A stretch of DNA of 64,000 nucleotides. Origin: Streptomyces sp. NBC_01551. Lineage in GTDB: Bacteria; Actinomycetota; Actinomycetes; Streptomycetales; Streptomycetaceae. The first letter of the stretch is position 1, and each line of letters begins with the position of its first letter. Below, in pieces: positions 35,040 to 44,119 of this stretch. The DNA lies in contig NZ_JAPEPX010000001.1 in assembly GCF_026339935.1 (NCBI RefSeq), forward strand, positions 3,548,001-3,612,000, given 5' to 3'. A model generated the notes under the pieces. That model made no database searches, had not been told where the DNA came from, and saw only the letters and a program-made list of their open reading frames with translations. Position numbers and translations under genes: made by a program.

Positions 35040-35995
35040 CCGAGAACGCGGTACGTGAAACGGAACACGAGATCAACGTCTGCGCCCCCGCGGACCTGGT
35101 GTACGCGCTGGTCGCGGACGTCACCCGGTGGCCGGAGGCCTTCCCCCCGACCGTGCACGCCGAGGTCGTCGAGCGGGAGGGCGACGCGGAGCTGATCCGG
35201 CTCTGGGCGACCGCCAACGGCACCGCCAAGACCTGGACCTCCCGGCGCGAACACGACGCGGCCGCCCGGACCGTGACGTTCCGTCAGGAGCGTTCGCAGC
35301 ACCCGGTCGGCGGCATGGGCGGCGCGTGGGTGGTGGAGCCCGTCTCCGCGACCTCGTGCCGGGTGCGCCTGCTGCACGACTTCCACGCGGCGACCGACGA
35401 CCCCGCCGACCTCGACTGGATCAGCCAGGCGGTCGACCGCAACAGCGCCTCCGAGCTCCAGGCCCTGAAGGCGAGCGCCGAGGCGGCCGGCCCCGACGAC
35501 CTGATCACCTTCGACGACACCGTCACGGTCGACGGGAGCGGCAAGGACGTCTACGAGTTCCTCAACGAGGCGCAGCTCTGGCAGGAGCGGCTGCCGCACG
35601 TCGCCCGGGTGTCGCTGGAGGAGGACGAGCCGGGTCTGCAGATCCTGGAGATGGACACCCGCACGAAGGACGGCAGCACCCACACCACGCGCTCCGTGCG
35701 AGTCTGCAAGCCGGCGACGACGATCGTGTACAAGCAGATCGTCCTGCCCGCGCTGATGACGCTGCACACCGGGCGCTGGCTCATCGAGGAGCGCGAGGGC
35801 GGCGGGGTGTCGGTGACCTCCCGCCACACGGTGCGGATCAACACCGAGAACATCGCCAAGGTGCTCGGCGAGGACGCGACCGTGCGCACCGCCCAGGAGT
35901 TCGTCCGCACCGCCCTGAGCGGCAACAGCCTGGCCACCCTCGGCCTCGCCAAGGCCTACGCCGAAGGCGTAGGCGGCGGGCGCACCCGGTCGTGA
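35036..35995 (+). CDS. Didomain aromatase/cyclase (SRPBCC)
   Basis: This 319-residue protein holds two START/Bet v 1-like halves: the first begins HEINVCAPADLVYALVADVTRWPE, the second FDDTVTVDGSGKDVYEFLNEAQLWQERLPHV. This is the standard arrangement for first-ring aromatases of reduced decaketides such as JadD and LanL. The conserved WPEAFP and LPHVARV positions are present. It acts on ACP-bound polyketide after the C-9 reduction. GTG 35036 and the stop at 35995 overlap its neighbours on both sides (GTGA each), so it is tightly coupled to monooxygenases 4 and 5. Confidence 0.93.
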   Translation: MTENAVRETEHEINVCAPADLVYALVADVTRWPEAFPPTVHAEVVEREGDAELIRLWATANGTAKTWTSRREHDAAARTVTFRQERSQHPVGGMGGAWVVEPVSATSCRVRLLHDFHAATDDPADLDWISQAVDRNSASELQALKASAEAAGPDDLITFDDTVTVDGSGKDVYEFLNEAQLWQERLPHVARVSLEEDEPGLQILEMDTRTKDGSTHTTRSVRVCKPATTIVYKQIVLPALMTLHTGRWLIEEREGGGVSVTSRHTVRINTENIAKVLGEDATVRTAQEFVRTALSGNSLATLGLAKAYAEGVGGGRTRS

Positions 35996-37191
35996 ACCCG
36001 TCCCGGGAGGCCGCGCCGGTCGTGATCGTCGGCGCGGGCCCCGTCGGGCTCCTGCTGGCCTGCGAACTGCGGCGCGGCCGGGTCCCGGTGGTGGTCGTGG
36101 AGCGGCTGGCCGCTCCCATGACCGAGTCCCGGGCCAGCCAGCTCACCACGCGCACCGCCGAGCTGCTCCACGAGCGTGGGTTCGAGGAGCTGCTGGCCGG
36201 GGCGGCGCACGAGCCGCGCACCCACTTCGGCGGGCTGGGCTTCGCCCTGTCGGCCGTGGACAGCGCGTACGGGGGCAACTGGAAGGTGCCCCAGTACCGC
36301 ACCGAGGCCGCCCTGGGCGAGCGCGCGGCGCGGCTGGGCGCGACCCTGCTGCGCGGGCACGAACTGACCGGGATCAGCGAGCGGTCGGACCACGTCGCCT
36401 GCGCGATCGAGGGCCCCGACGGGCGCCTGCTGCTCCGGGCGGAGTACGTGGTCGGCTGCGACGGGGCCCACAGCACGGTGCGCCGGCTGGCCGGGATCCC
36501 CGTGACCGCCACCGCGGCGACGAAGGAACTGCTGCGGGCCGACCTCACGGGACTGAGCGTCCGCGACCGCCGCTTCGAACGGCTCGCGGGCGGGTTCGCC
36601 GTGGCGGCGACCCGCGACGGCGTCACCCGCGTGATGGTCCACGCGTTCGGCGCGGACCTGCCCGAGCGCTCCGGACCGCCCGCCTTCGAGGAGGTCGTCG
36701 ACGCCTGGCGGCGGGTCACCGGGGAGGACGTCTCCGGCGGCACCCCCCTGTGGCTGGACGCCTTCGACAACGCCAAGGGCCAGGCCGACGCCTACCGGCG
36801 CGGCCGGGTCCTGCTGGCCGGCGACGCCGCGCACTGGCATCCGCCGGTCGGCGGCCAGGCGCTCAACACCGGTCTCCAGGACGCCGTCGACCTCGGCCGC
36901 AAACTCGCCGAGACCCTGCACGGCCGGGCCGCGCCCGGACTCCTCGACACCTACCACGACGAGCGGCACGCCGTCGCGGCCCTGGTGCTGCGGCACGTCG
37001 CGGCCCAGGAACAGCTCATGCTCGGCGGCCCCGAGAGCGAGCCGCTGCGCGCGGTCCTCTCCGAGCTGATCGGCCTCGACCAGGTCCGCACCCATCTGAC
37101 GGCGGTGGCGAGCAACCTCGACCACCGGTTTCGAAGAACGGATACGCATGGAAGGCAGGAGAGACAGTGCAGGACTTTGACACAGACGTGA
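35992..37191 (+). CDS. FAD-dependent monooxygenase 5, shortened
   Basis: At 399 residues this is about 95 shorter than its paralogues. The FAD and substrate domains are intact: VVIVGAGPVGLLLACELRR, VGCDGAHSTVRRLAG, GRVLLAGDAAHWHPPVGGQALNTG and FLDTYH-type LLDTYHDERHAV. The protein stops soon after VASNLDHRF, where the others continue with IRYD and the C-terminal thioredoxin-like domain. Its last 25 bases overlap the start of monooxygenase 6. GTG 35992 overlaps the cyclase stop. The missing domain is not part of the active site in the family, so activity is possible. A truncated accessory or inactive partner is the alternative. Confidence 0.85.
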   Translation: MNPSREAAPVVIVGAGPVGLLLACELRRGRVPVVVVERLAAPMTESRASQLTTRTAELLHERGFEELLAGAAHEPRTHFGGLGFALSAVDSAYGGNWKVPQYRTEAALGERAARLGATLLRGHELTGISERSDHVACAIEGPDGRLLLRAEYVVGCDGAHSTVRRLAGIPVTATAATKELLRADLTGLSVRDRRFERLAGGFAVAATRDGVTRVMVHAFGADLPERSGPPAFEEVVDAWRRVTGEDVSGGTPLWLDAFDNAKGQADAYRRGRVLLAGDAAHWHPPVGGQALNTGLQDAVDLGRKLAETLHGRAAPGLLDTYHDERHAVAALVLRHVAAQEQLMLGGPESEPLRAVLSELIGLDQVRTHLTAVASNLDHRFRRTDTHGRQERQCRTLTQT

Positions 37192-38654
37192 TCATCGTGG
37201 GGGCGGGCCCCACGGGGCTCATGCTCGCGGGCGAACTTCGCCTGGCGGGCGTCGAGGCCGTCGTCCTGGAACGGCTGACCGAGCCGATGCGCCAGTCGCG
37301 CGCCCTCGGCTTCTCGGCCCGGACCATGGAGGAGTTCGGCCAGCGCGGGCTGCTGGAGCAGTTCGGCGACATGGGCGTGATCCCGTTCGGCCACTTCGGC
37401 GGCATGCCCCTCGACTACACCATCGTGCCGGGCGGCAACTTCGGCGTGCGCGGGGTACCGCAGGCCTTCACCGAGGCGATCTTGAACAAGTGGGCCACCG
37501 GTCTCGGCGCCGAGATCCGCCGCGGCTGGGAGCTCACCGGGCTGACCGCCGGGGACGACGGCGTCGAGGTGCGGGCGGACACCCCGCAGGGCCCGCGCAC
37601 CCTGCGCGGCCGCTACGTGGTGGGCGCCGACGGCGCGCGCAGTGCCGTCCGCAGCCTGGCCGGCATCGACTTCCCCGGCTACGAGGCCACCCTCGAAATG
37701 CTGATGGCCGACGTGACCGACGTACAGGTGCGGCTGCGGCCCACCGGCGAGCTCGGCGACGCGGGCATGGTCGTCGTACTGCCCGTCGGCCCGAACACCA
37801 CCCGCGTCGTCGTCTTCGAGCGGGGCGCCGGCGTCCGGCCGACGTCCGAGCCGCCCGCCTTCCAAGAGGTGGCCGAGGCCTTCAAGCGCGTGACCGGCGA
37901 CGACATCAGCACCGGCACCCCGGTGTGGCTCAGCTACTTCACCGACTCCAGCCGCCAGGCCGCCGAGTACCGCAAGGGCCGGGTCTTCCTCGCGGGCGAC
38001 GCGGCGCACATCCACATGCCGATCGGCGCGCAGGGCATCAGCGCGGGCCTGGGCGACGCCGTCAACCTGGGCTGGAAGCTGGCCGCGGAGATCCACGGCC
38101 ACGCCCCGGACGGGCTGCTCGACACCTACCACAGCGAGCGGCACCCCGTCGGGGCCCGCATCCTGGCCAACACGCTCTCCCAGCGCAGCCTGTACCTCGG
38201 CGGCCCCGAGATGGAGCCGATGCGGGCGGTCTTCGCCGAGCTGATGGCCTACGAGGACGTCCAGAAGCTGCTGGTCGGCATGGTCACGGGCCTCGACATC
38301 GGCTACGACGCCGGATCCGACGACCACCCGCTGCTCGGCCGGCGCCTGCCGGACTTCGGGCTCAGCGCCGCCCCGGACGACGGGGCGACCGCCTACGGGC
38401 TGCTGCACGGCGGCCGCGGCTTCGTCCTCGACCTGCGCGGCGACGACGCCGTGAGCGCCGCGGCCCGGCCGTGGGCCGACCGGGTCGACGTGGTCACCGC
38501 CGCGTCCCGCCCGCAGGGCGCGCTCGCGGACGTCGAGGCGGTGCTGGTCCGCCCGGACGGCTACACCGCCTGGATCGGCTCCGGCGGATCCGGGACGGCC
38601 GGCCTGACGGACGCCCTCGGCCGCTGGTTTGGCGCTCCCCGCGACAGCCACTAG
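37167..38654 (+). CDS. FAD-dependent aromatic monooxygenase 6
   Basis: This 495-residue angucycline-type hydroxylase has VIIVGAGPTGLMLAGELRL, VGADGARSAVRSLAG, GRVFLAGDAAHIHMPIGAQG and a complete C-terminal domain with VRPDGYTAWIGSG. The start is GTG 37167, with GCAGGAGAG upstream, inside the end of monooxygenase 5. The gene directly precedes the AlpJ/JadG-like ring-opening oxygenase, so it may prepare dehydrorabelomycin or a related hydroxylated intermediate. Specificity cannot be read from sequence. Confidence 0.9.
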   Translation: MQDFDTDVIIVGAGPTGLMLAGELRLAGVEAVVLERLTEPMRQSRALGFSARTMEEFGQRGLLEQFGDMGVIPFGHFGGMPLDYTIVPGGNFGVRGVPQAFTEAILNKWATGLGAEIRRGWELTGLTAGDDGVEVRADTPQGPRTLRGRYVVGADGARSAVRSLAGIDFPGYEATLEMLMADVTDVQVRLRPTGELGDAGMVVVLPVGPNTTRVVVFERGAGVRPTSEPPAFQEVAEAFKRVTGDDISTGTPVWLSYFTDSSRQAAEYRKGRVFLAGDAAHIHMPIGAQGISAGLGDAVNLGWKLAAEIHGHAPDGLLDTYHSERHPVGARILANTLSQRSLYLGGPEMEPMRAVFAELMAYEDVQKLLVGMVTGLDIGYDAGSDDHPLLGRRLPDFGLSAAPDDGATAYGLLHGGRGFVLDLRGDDAVSAAARPWADRVDVVTAASRPQGALADVEAVLVRPDGYTAWIGSGGSGTAGLTDALGRWFGAPRDSH

Positions 38655-38693
38655 ACGAGCACGACCGCCCCGATCTTTGACCAAGGAGAAACC

Positions 38694-39434
38694 ATGCCGT
38701 TCATCAACCCCGAGGCCGGGCACCTGACCGTCCTCAACCTGTTCAAGACCGACACCGTCGCGCGCGTGGACACGCTCGTCACGGAGATGAAGAAGATCGT
38801 CGACACCGCGGCGTACCCCGGCTGGATCTCCAGCACGGTGCACCGCGGCGAGCAGACGCCGGGCACCTTGAACTTCATCCAGTGGCGCGGCATGCAGGAC
38901 CTGGAGTCGCGTTACAACGACAGCGAGTTCAAGCACCACACCGTGCCGGTCTTCCGGGAGATCACCTCCTACGTCCGCCTGATGCAGACAGAGGTGGAGC
39001 TGAGCCAGCGCCACCCCGGCGTCGACGTCACCGAGGTCTCGCCCGACCGCGACGACTACACGGTCGTCGAGATCCTCGGCGTGACCCCCGGCGACCAGGC
39101 CGGCCTGGTCGCCGCGCAGGGCACCGCCCACTCCTGGCTGCTGGACGTCCCCGGCTACCGCTCGCAGAGCGTGATGCGCGGCATCCGCTCCCGCAACCTG
39201 GAGGGCGGCGCGGGCACCCTGGCGACCGTCGGCACGGACAACGACTTCGTCGTCGTCTACTCCCAGTGGGACGGCAAGGAGTCCTACGACGCGTACCGCA
39301 CCCTGGCCGAGTCCGAGTGGTCCTCCGCCCGGCGCGCCTTCCAGGCCAAGCGGGACGGGCTGACGACGAGCGTCGACTGGAACAGCTACCGGGCCGTTCA
39401 CACCCGGTCCGCGACGCAGCCCGTGGCGGCCTGA
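38694..39434 (+). CDS. AlpJ/JadG/GilOII-type ring-opening oxygenase (tandem ABM domains)
   Basis: The 246-residue protein has two antibiotic-biosynthesis-monooxygenase-like halves: the first around TVLNLFKTDTVARVDTLVTEM and WISSTVHRG, the second around YTVVEILGVTPGDQAGLVAAQ and FVVVYSQWDGKESYDAYR. This size and tandem design match AlpJ, JadG and GilOII, which cleave ring B of dehydrorabelomycin and lead to benzofluorenes or other contracted skeletons. It is the key marker for a kinamycin/fluostatin/lomaiviticin-type pathway. AAGGAGA precedes ATG 38694. It ends the operon at a perfect terminator. Confidence 0.85.
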   Translation: MPFINPEAGHLTVLNLFKTDTVARVDTLVTEMKKIVDTAAYPGWISSTVHRGEQTPGTLNFIQWRGMQDLESRYNDSEFKHHTVPVFREITSYVRLMQTEVELSQRHPGVDVTEVSPDRDDYTVVEILGVTPGDQAGLVAAQGTAHSWLLDVPGYRSQSVMRGIRSRNLEGGAGTLATVGTDNDFVVVYSQWDGKESYDAYRTLAESEWSSARRAFQAKRDGLTTSVDWNSYRAVHTRSATQPVAA

Positions 39435-39450
39435 TCCCCCGGACGCCGCA

Positions 39451-39493
39451 AGCACGTGGGGCCCCTGGCTGACAGCCAGGGGCCCCACGTGCT
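39451..39493. terminator. Perfect 20-bp hairpin between convergent operons
   Basis: 39451-39470 (AGCACGTGGGGCCCCTGGCT) is followed by the loop GAC and its exact complement at 39474-39493. It ends both the angucycline operon and the nitrogen operon. Confidence 0.92.
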
Positions 39494-39510
39494 TCCCGGT
39501 CTCCCGGGCG

Positions 39511-41397
39511 TCACTCGCCGATCTTGTCCCAGTGCCACGGGGAGTCGAACGAGGTGACCTCGACGTCCGTGCCGCCGGCGACCAGCGTGGCGGCCAGGCT
39601 CGTCGCCCCCGCGATGAACCCCGAGGTCCGGTGCGCCGCCAGCAGGTCCTGCTCGTCGAACGGCAGCCCCTCGCAGCGCAGCAGCCGCAGGTCCATGAAC
39701 CCGTTGAACTTCCGGCCCAGCACCTCGACCGCCTGCGGGCTGCGGACGGTGAAGCGCACGCGGGCCGCGACGTGGCCGTTGTGGTGCTGGTCCGAGTAGT
39801 ACGCGATGTCCGGGATCACCGGCGGTACGAAGTGGTCCCGCGCCGCGATCTCGGGGACCTTCGGGAGGTTCCCGACGAGGAAGTGCCACGAGTTGTACTG
39901 CATCCGCGAGGAGATGGCCCACGAGGTGTCGGCCAGGTGCGCGGCGGAGCCGCCGAAGAGCCGGCGCGCCTCGGGCGACGGTACGACGCAGCAGAAGAAG
40001 TGCGGGATCTCCCAGCCGGCGATCTCGGAGAACGACTCCGAGCGCAGCGCCGCGACCAGCGCGGGCAGCGAGCGCATCCCGCGGCTCATCGCGAAGTCGG
40101 CGTCGAAGACCTCCGCCGCCGCGCGCACCGTCTCGTAGACGAGGGACTCCAGGCCCGTGCCGAACTCGCCGTGCGGGACGGCCAGCCAGCCGGGCGCCGC
40201 CTCCAGGCCGGCGGTCTGCCCGGCGAGGGTGTCGCCGGTGACCGGGAGCCGCTCGCGCAGGCGTGCGCAGAGCTCCGCCTCCAGGCGCAGCGCGTCGTCC
40301 TTGACGGGGCCGGCGACCCGCTCGATCTTGTGCATGAGCGGGCCGTAGATCTCACGGTAGAGCTGTACGCCGCTCCCCATGAGCTCTCCGCGCCGTCCGG
40401 CCAGCGCACGGGCGAGCTCGCCGAGCGCGGCCACCCCGTGCGAGGCCGGGGCCGGCACCGGGGGCAGCGCGCCGGAGGCCGCGTTGTAGGCCGTGCGCGT
40501 GCGTTCGAGGAGGAGGGCCACGTGGTCCAGCGTGAGCTGGGTCCCGTTGGCCTCCTCGATCCGGCCGTACCCGGCCGACCGCACCAGCAGCGTGAGGCAG
40601 ACCACCAGCAGCACGTCGCTGTCCGACCAGAGTTCGAGCGGCACCGTCGCGAGGCTGCTCAGCACGCAGTCGGGGTGACCCGGCCGCAGTGTCTTGCCCG
40701 TCAGGTTGTTCTGGTCGCGGAAGTTGGTGTACCGGCGGCCGCCGGCGTAGAGGATGAACGGCGCCGTCCTGAGCGCCGCCTCCGTCAGGACGTCCAGCAG
40801 TGCGCGGCGGCCGTCGGCGTCGGCCGCCATCAGCCACTGGCGGCAGTCGGAGACCGAGGCGTACCAGCGGTCCTTGGCCAGGGCCAGTTCGACCTGGTAG
40901 TCCGCGAGGTCCTCGGCGGACCACGGCACCCGCAGCACGCCGTCGACCAGGTCGGCCTCGCTGCCCAGCGGCCCCTTGGAGGGGACCCGGACGACGAGCC
41001 GGCCGCTCTTGTCCAGCCCGATCTCGCCGAGGAACGCCGTCGCGGCGTCCTCGGCCCGGTCGACCGGCCGGCCGTCGTCCCGCCAGGACCTGCCGACCAG
41101 GACCTTCAGCGCGGTCTCGTCCTCCAGCGGGAGCGCCCGCAGCTGGATGTCCGCCGGGACGTGCCCGGCGAGCGTGAGGAGCGTGTCCACGGCCGTGGCC
41201 AGGTCCGGCGCGGCGGTCGCCCGCTGCCAGGTCTGCTTGAGCAGCGCCGGGAACCCGGCGTCGCTCTCCGTCATGTAGTCGGGCTCGCCCGCGGCGCCGG
41301 CGGGCCGGCCGAGGCGGCTGGGCCGCCGGCTCTGCCGTGCCTTCGCCAGGGCGGCCCGGCGGGGGAGCGCGCGGTCGCGTTCGGTGGGGAAGGTCAT
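39511..41397 (-). CDS. 628-residue orphan protein of the nitrogen operon
   Basis: I do not recognise this family. There is no signal peptide, membrane segment or nucleotide-binding motif. The first 60 residues are basic and Arg-rich. The middle has a helical, Leu-rich stretch (DHVALLLERTRTAYNAA). The C-terminal third has aromatic and His-rich parts (EIPHFFCCVVPSPEARRLFGG, RMQYNSWHFLVGN, AYYSDQHHNGHVAARVRF) that could bind metal or substrate. ATG 41397 overlaps the ferredoxin stop (ATGA), so it is probably the partner that receives electrons from that ferredoxin. It ends the operon of amidase, ligase and diiron-like protein, so a role in N-N bond or diazo chemistry is a fair guess. Confidence 0.75.
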   Translation of the reverse strand: MTFPTERDRALPRRAALAKARQSRRPSRLGRPAGAAGEPDYMTESDAGFPALLKQTWQRATAAPDLATAVDTLLTLAGHVPADIQLRALPLEDETALKVLVGRSWRDDGRPVDRAEDAATAFLGEIGLDKSGRLVVRVPSKGPLGSEADLVDGVLRVPWSAEDLADYQVELALAKDRWYASVSDCRQWLMAADADGRRALLDVLTEAALRTAPFILYAGGRRYTNFRDQNNLTGKTLRPGHPDCVLSSLATVPLELWSDSDVLLVVCLTLLVRSAGYGRIEEANGTQLTLDHVALLLERTRTAYNAASGALPPVPAPASHGVAALGELARALAGRRGELMGSGVQLYREIYGPLMHKIERVAGPVKDDALRLEAELCARLRERLPVTGDTLAGQTAGLEAAPGWLAVPHGEFGTGLESLVYETVRAAAEVFDADFAMSRGMRSLPALVAALRSESFSEIAGWEIPHFFCCVVPSPEARRLFGGSAAHLADTSWAISSRMQYNSWHFLVGNLPKVPEIAARDHFVPPVIPDIAYYSDQHHNGHVAARVRFTVRSPQAVEVLGRKFNGFMDLRLLRCEGLPFDEQDLLAAHRTSGFIAGATSLAATLVAGGTDVEVTSFDSPWHWDKIGE

Positions 41398-41738
41398 GCC
41401 GTTCCCCTGGAGGTCAGGTCGATGTGGTCCCACATCCGGGCCTCGGTCTCGGTCCAGTCCTCGTCGACGTAGATGCAGTCGACGGGGCAGACCATCACGC
41501 ACACCGGGCAGCCGGAGCAGAGCTCGGGGACGATCACGACGTTGAGCCCGTCGTCGAAGATCGCCCCGAACTCGGACGGGCAGGCCCGCAGGCACGTGTC
41601 ACATGTGATGCATTCCGACGTCTCGATGCGACGCGGTGGCTTCTTCCAGTTCTCGTCGCGGGACTGCCGCGCGATCCGCTCGCTGCGGCCGCCGCGTCCG
41701 GTGGTGGCTACGGAAGGAGTGTCTTTTACCCACGGCAT
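41394..41738 (-). CDS. 2[4Fe-4S] ferredoxin
   Basis: This 114-residue protein has two cluster motifs: C43-x2-C46-x2-C49-x3-C53 and C74-x2-C77-x2-C80-x3-C84, each followed by Pro, as in bacterial dicluster ferredoxins. A basic N-terminal extension of about 40 residues and a short C-terminal tail frame the core. It is coupled by ATGA overlap to the 628-residue orphan and follows the diiron-like gene by 30 bp. It would feed electrons to an oxidase or reductase in the nitrogen branch. Confidence 0.93.
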   Translation of the reverse strand: MPWVKDTPSVATTGRGGRSERIARQSRDENWKKPPRRIETSECITCDTCLRACPSEFGAIFDDGLNVVIVPELCSGCPVCVMVCPVDCIYVDEDWTETEARMWDHIDLTSRGTA

Positions 41739-41768
41739 GGTCTGTTCACCCTCACAAGAGATGGCCCG

Positions 41769-42563
41769 TCAGCGGGACTGCGCGGTGACGGCGTTCGAGA
41801 TGCCGTCCCACAGCCTGGTCCGGGCGTCGAGCGCGCGGTCGATGGTCTCCTTGCACTCGGACCACTTGACCTCGTCGTCGCCGCACAGGTCGGCGAGCAT
41901 CTGCATCGCCATCGGCGTGTGCTCCTCGGCGTCCACCTGGATGTGGCGCCGCAGGTAGTCGACGAAGGTGGACAGCGAGCCGAGGCCTGCGTTGAGCGCG
42001 GCGACCTGGTCGAACATGTCGGGGATCAGGTCCTCGCGACCGAAGGCGAACGCCGCGGCCTGGCAGTGGACGGGGGAGTGCTCGATGAACTCCCAGGTGG
42101 TCCCCACGAATTCGGCGACCGGGTGCGGCACCCCGGCCTCCTCCAGCGCGGCCGGGACGGGACGCCCCTCGCGCAGCAGGCCGACGAACGCGTCGATGCG
42201 CGTGGTGTCTGCACCCGACTGGCGCATGCCGTCGAGGTATAGCTCGAAGTGGCTGGTGAAACCCTCGCCGAGCTCGTCGCTCTCCTCGACGAGGACGATG
42301 TCGTTGATGAGCCGGCGGCTGCCGGTGGCGGCGGACGGCACCCACGGCACCTCGACGCAGGTCAGCTGCCGCTGGAGGGACTTGAGCAGCGACATGAAGT
42401 CCCACACCGCGAACACGTGGTGCTCCATGAACGTGACGACCGCGTCCACGGTGTTCAGCTGGTGGTAGAGCGGGTGGCTCAGGACCTTCTGACGGGCCGG
42501 CTCGATGGCGTCCTTGAGCGTCTCGATCGCCGGATCGGTGCCGTTCCATTCGTAGCGGGACAT
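41769..42563 (-). CDS. Heme-oxygenase-like diiron oxidase candidate (DUF3050 type)
   Basis: The 264-residue all-helical protein begins with [15 protein letters not shown] and has the putative ligand sets [37 protein letters not shown] and, near the end, [19 protein letters not shown]. The last is the H-x3-D-x3-H pattern of heme-oxygenase-like diiron oxidases (HDOs) such as SznF. DUF3050 proteins belong to this fold. HDOs oxidise amines, for example forming N-oxygenated and N-N bonded groups. In this operon, with a ligase, an amidase and a ferredoxin, N-oxidation or N-N formation is plausible but unproven. No heme motif is seen. Confidence 0.75.
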   Translation of the reverse strand: MSRYEWNGTDPAIETLKDAIEPARQKVLSHPLYHQLNTVDAVVTFMEHHVFAVWDFMSLLKSLQRQLTCVEVPWVPSAATGSRRLINDIVLVEESDELGEGFTSHFELYLDGMRQSGADTTRIDAFVGLLREGRPVPAALEEAGVPHPVAEFVGTTWEFIEHSPVHCQAAAFAFGREDLIPDMFDQVAALNAGLGSLSTFVDYLRRHIQVDAEEHTPMAMQMLADLCGDDEVKWSECKETIDRALDARTRLWDGISNAVTAQSR

Positions 42564-42611
42564 GTCTGTCTTCTCCTTGTGGTGAGGGGCGTGCGTGAGC
42601 TGGTGGATCGC

Positions 42612-44117
42612 TCAGAAGGCACCGAAGTACTCGCGGTGCTCCCACTCGGTGACGTCGCCCGGGGCGCCCGGGGCGGCCTCGGCCGCGCTCCAGGCGTCGA
42701 ACCGGTCGGCCTCGCTCTCCTTGAGCTTCGCCAGGCAGGACTTGAGGGGCGCGCCGAGCAGCCGCTCCGCGCGCTCGCTCGCGCGGAACGCCTCCAGCGC
42801 CTCGCGCAGGGTCCTCGGCAGGGGCGGCTGCGGCGCGCGGTCGGCGGGGACGCCGGAGAGCAGCCCGTCGAGGCCCGCGTGCAGCTGGGACGCGATGGCG
42901 AGGTACGGGTTGGCGCACGGTTCGCCGACGCGGTTCTCTACGTGTGTCGAGCTGCCCCCGCTGAGGACGCGGACCATGGCGCTGCGGTCCTCGAACCGCC
43001 AGTCGACGGAGGTCGGGGCGAGCGTGAACTCCGGGGACATCCGCCGGTATCCGTTCACGGTCGGGACGGACAGCAGGCTGAACTCCCGCGCGTGGGAGAG
43101 CAGGCCCCCGATGTACGCCTGGCCCGCCTCGGAGATGGCGTCCTGGAGGCCGTCGCCCTCGGCGAACAGGTTGAGGTTCGTCTTCGTGCTGGTGACGGAC
43201 TGGTGCAGGTGCCAGCCGCTGGGGTCGAAGCCCGCGAGGCGCGGCAGGGTCATGAAGGAGGCGTGGTGGCCGAGGCGCCGGCACTCCTGCTTGAGCTGGG
43301 TGCGGAACAGCAGCATCGCGTCGGCGGCGTCCAGCGCCAGCATCGGGTTGAACGTCGTCTCGAGCTGACCGGGACCCGACTCGTGCTCGAACGAGCGTAG
43401 GGGCAGGCCGAGTTGCATGAGCAGGGCGGCCAGCGGGTCGGCGATGTGGGACACCGAGTCGTAGGCGCTGTCGAGGTTGAACTGGTAGCCCGGGTTCACC
43501 GCCTCGACCTCGGGGGCGGCGCCCTGGAGGCCGAATCCGTTGCCCTCGTTGCCCACGGGGCCGCCGCCGGTCAGCCGGGTGAGGTACCACTCGACCTCCA
43601 GGCCGACGACCGGGGACAGGTCGTGCCGCGCGTACTCGGCGCAGACCCGGCGCAGGACGTTGCGCGCGGAGAGCGGGTGCGGCGTGCCGTCGCGCAGGTA
43701 CTCGGTCCCGAGCACCCAGGCCGTCCTCGCCCCGGCCCGGGGCAGTACCTGGAACGTGCGCGGATCGGGGACGAGGACGAAGTCGCCCGCGCCGCGCAGT
43801 TCGCCGACGCCCACGCCGGCGTCCTCCAGGAAGTCGACGGCGACGGCGTGGCCGGTGTCGAAGAGGAACGGCCCGGCGCTGAAGTCCATGCCGTTGCGCA
43901 GCACCGAGCGGAACACGTCCGCGGGCACGGTCTTGGACCGGGCGAGGCCGTGCGGGTCGCAGAACACGACCCGGACGAGGTCGACCTCGTCCAGCTGGAG
44001 TTCGACCTGCTCGGCCGCGGCGGCCTGCCGCTCGTCCCAGAGGCCGAACTCGGCGACGAAGGAGGGCCGTCCGACGCTGCTGTCACCGCCGTGCAGGGAC
44101 CAGGATCGGGAAACCAT
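42612..44117 (-). CDS. Glutamine synthetase-like ligase (KinL/FzmN type)
   Basis: This 501-residue protein has glutamine synthetase landmarks: VRVVFCDPHGLARSK (beta-grasp), GLEVEWYLTRL (metal Glu pair), ASFMTLPRLAGFDPSGWHLHQS (metal His, ATP region) and NPYLAIASQLHAGLDGL. The normal KP..GSG pattern is changed to LPRLAGFDPSG, as in amide ligases derived from GS. In fosfazinomycin and kinamycin pathways FzmN/KinL joins N-acetylhydrazine to the gamma-carboxyl of glutamate. The nearby amidase, lyase and acetyltransferase make the same reaction likely. Start is ATG 44117, six bases after GGAAG; an ATG 6 nt upstream is too close to it. Confidence 0.88.
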   Translation of the reverse strand: MVSRSWSLHGGDSSVGRPSFVAEFGLWDERQAAAAEQVELQLDEVDLVRVVFCDPHGLARSKTVPADVFRSVLRNGMDFSAGPFLFDTGHAVAVDFLEDAGVGVGELRGAGDFVLVPDPRTFQVLPRAGARTAWVLGTEYLRDGTPHPLSARNVLRRVCAEYARHDLSPVVGLEVEWYLTRLTGGGPVGNEGNGFGLQGAAPEVEAVNPGYQFNLDSAYDSVSHIADPLAALLMQLGLPLRSFEHESGPGQLETTFNPMLALDAADAMLLFRTQLKQECRRLGHHASFMTLPRLAGFDPSGWHLHQSVTSTKTNLNLFAEGDGLQDAISEAGQAYIGGLLSHAREFSLLSVPTVNGYRRMSPEFTLAPTSVDWRFEDRSAMVRVLSGGSSTHVENRVGEPCANPYLAIASQLHAGLDGLLSGVPADRAPQPPLPRTLREALEAFRASERAERLLGAPLKSCLAKLKESEADRFDAWSAAEAAPGAPGDVTEWEHREYFGAF

Positions 44118-44119
44118 GC

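Noticed and set aside
35992..38654. Monooxygenases 5 and 6 as one frameshifted gene
   Set aside because: Monooxygenase 6 has its own complete FAD domain and ribosome binding site; the overlap is a normal coupled start.
42612..44117. Glutamine synthetase for nitrogen assimilation
   Set aside because: The ATP/Glu motif is altered relative to GS and the gene lies in the amidase-diiron-ferredoxin operon.
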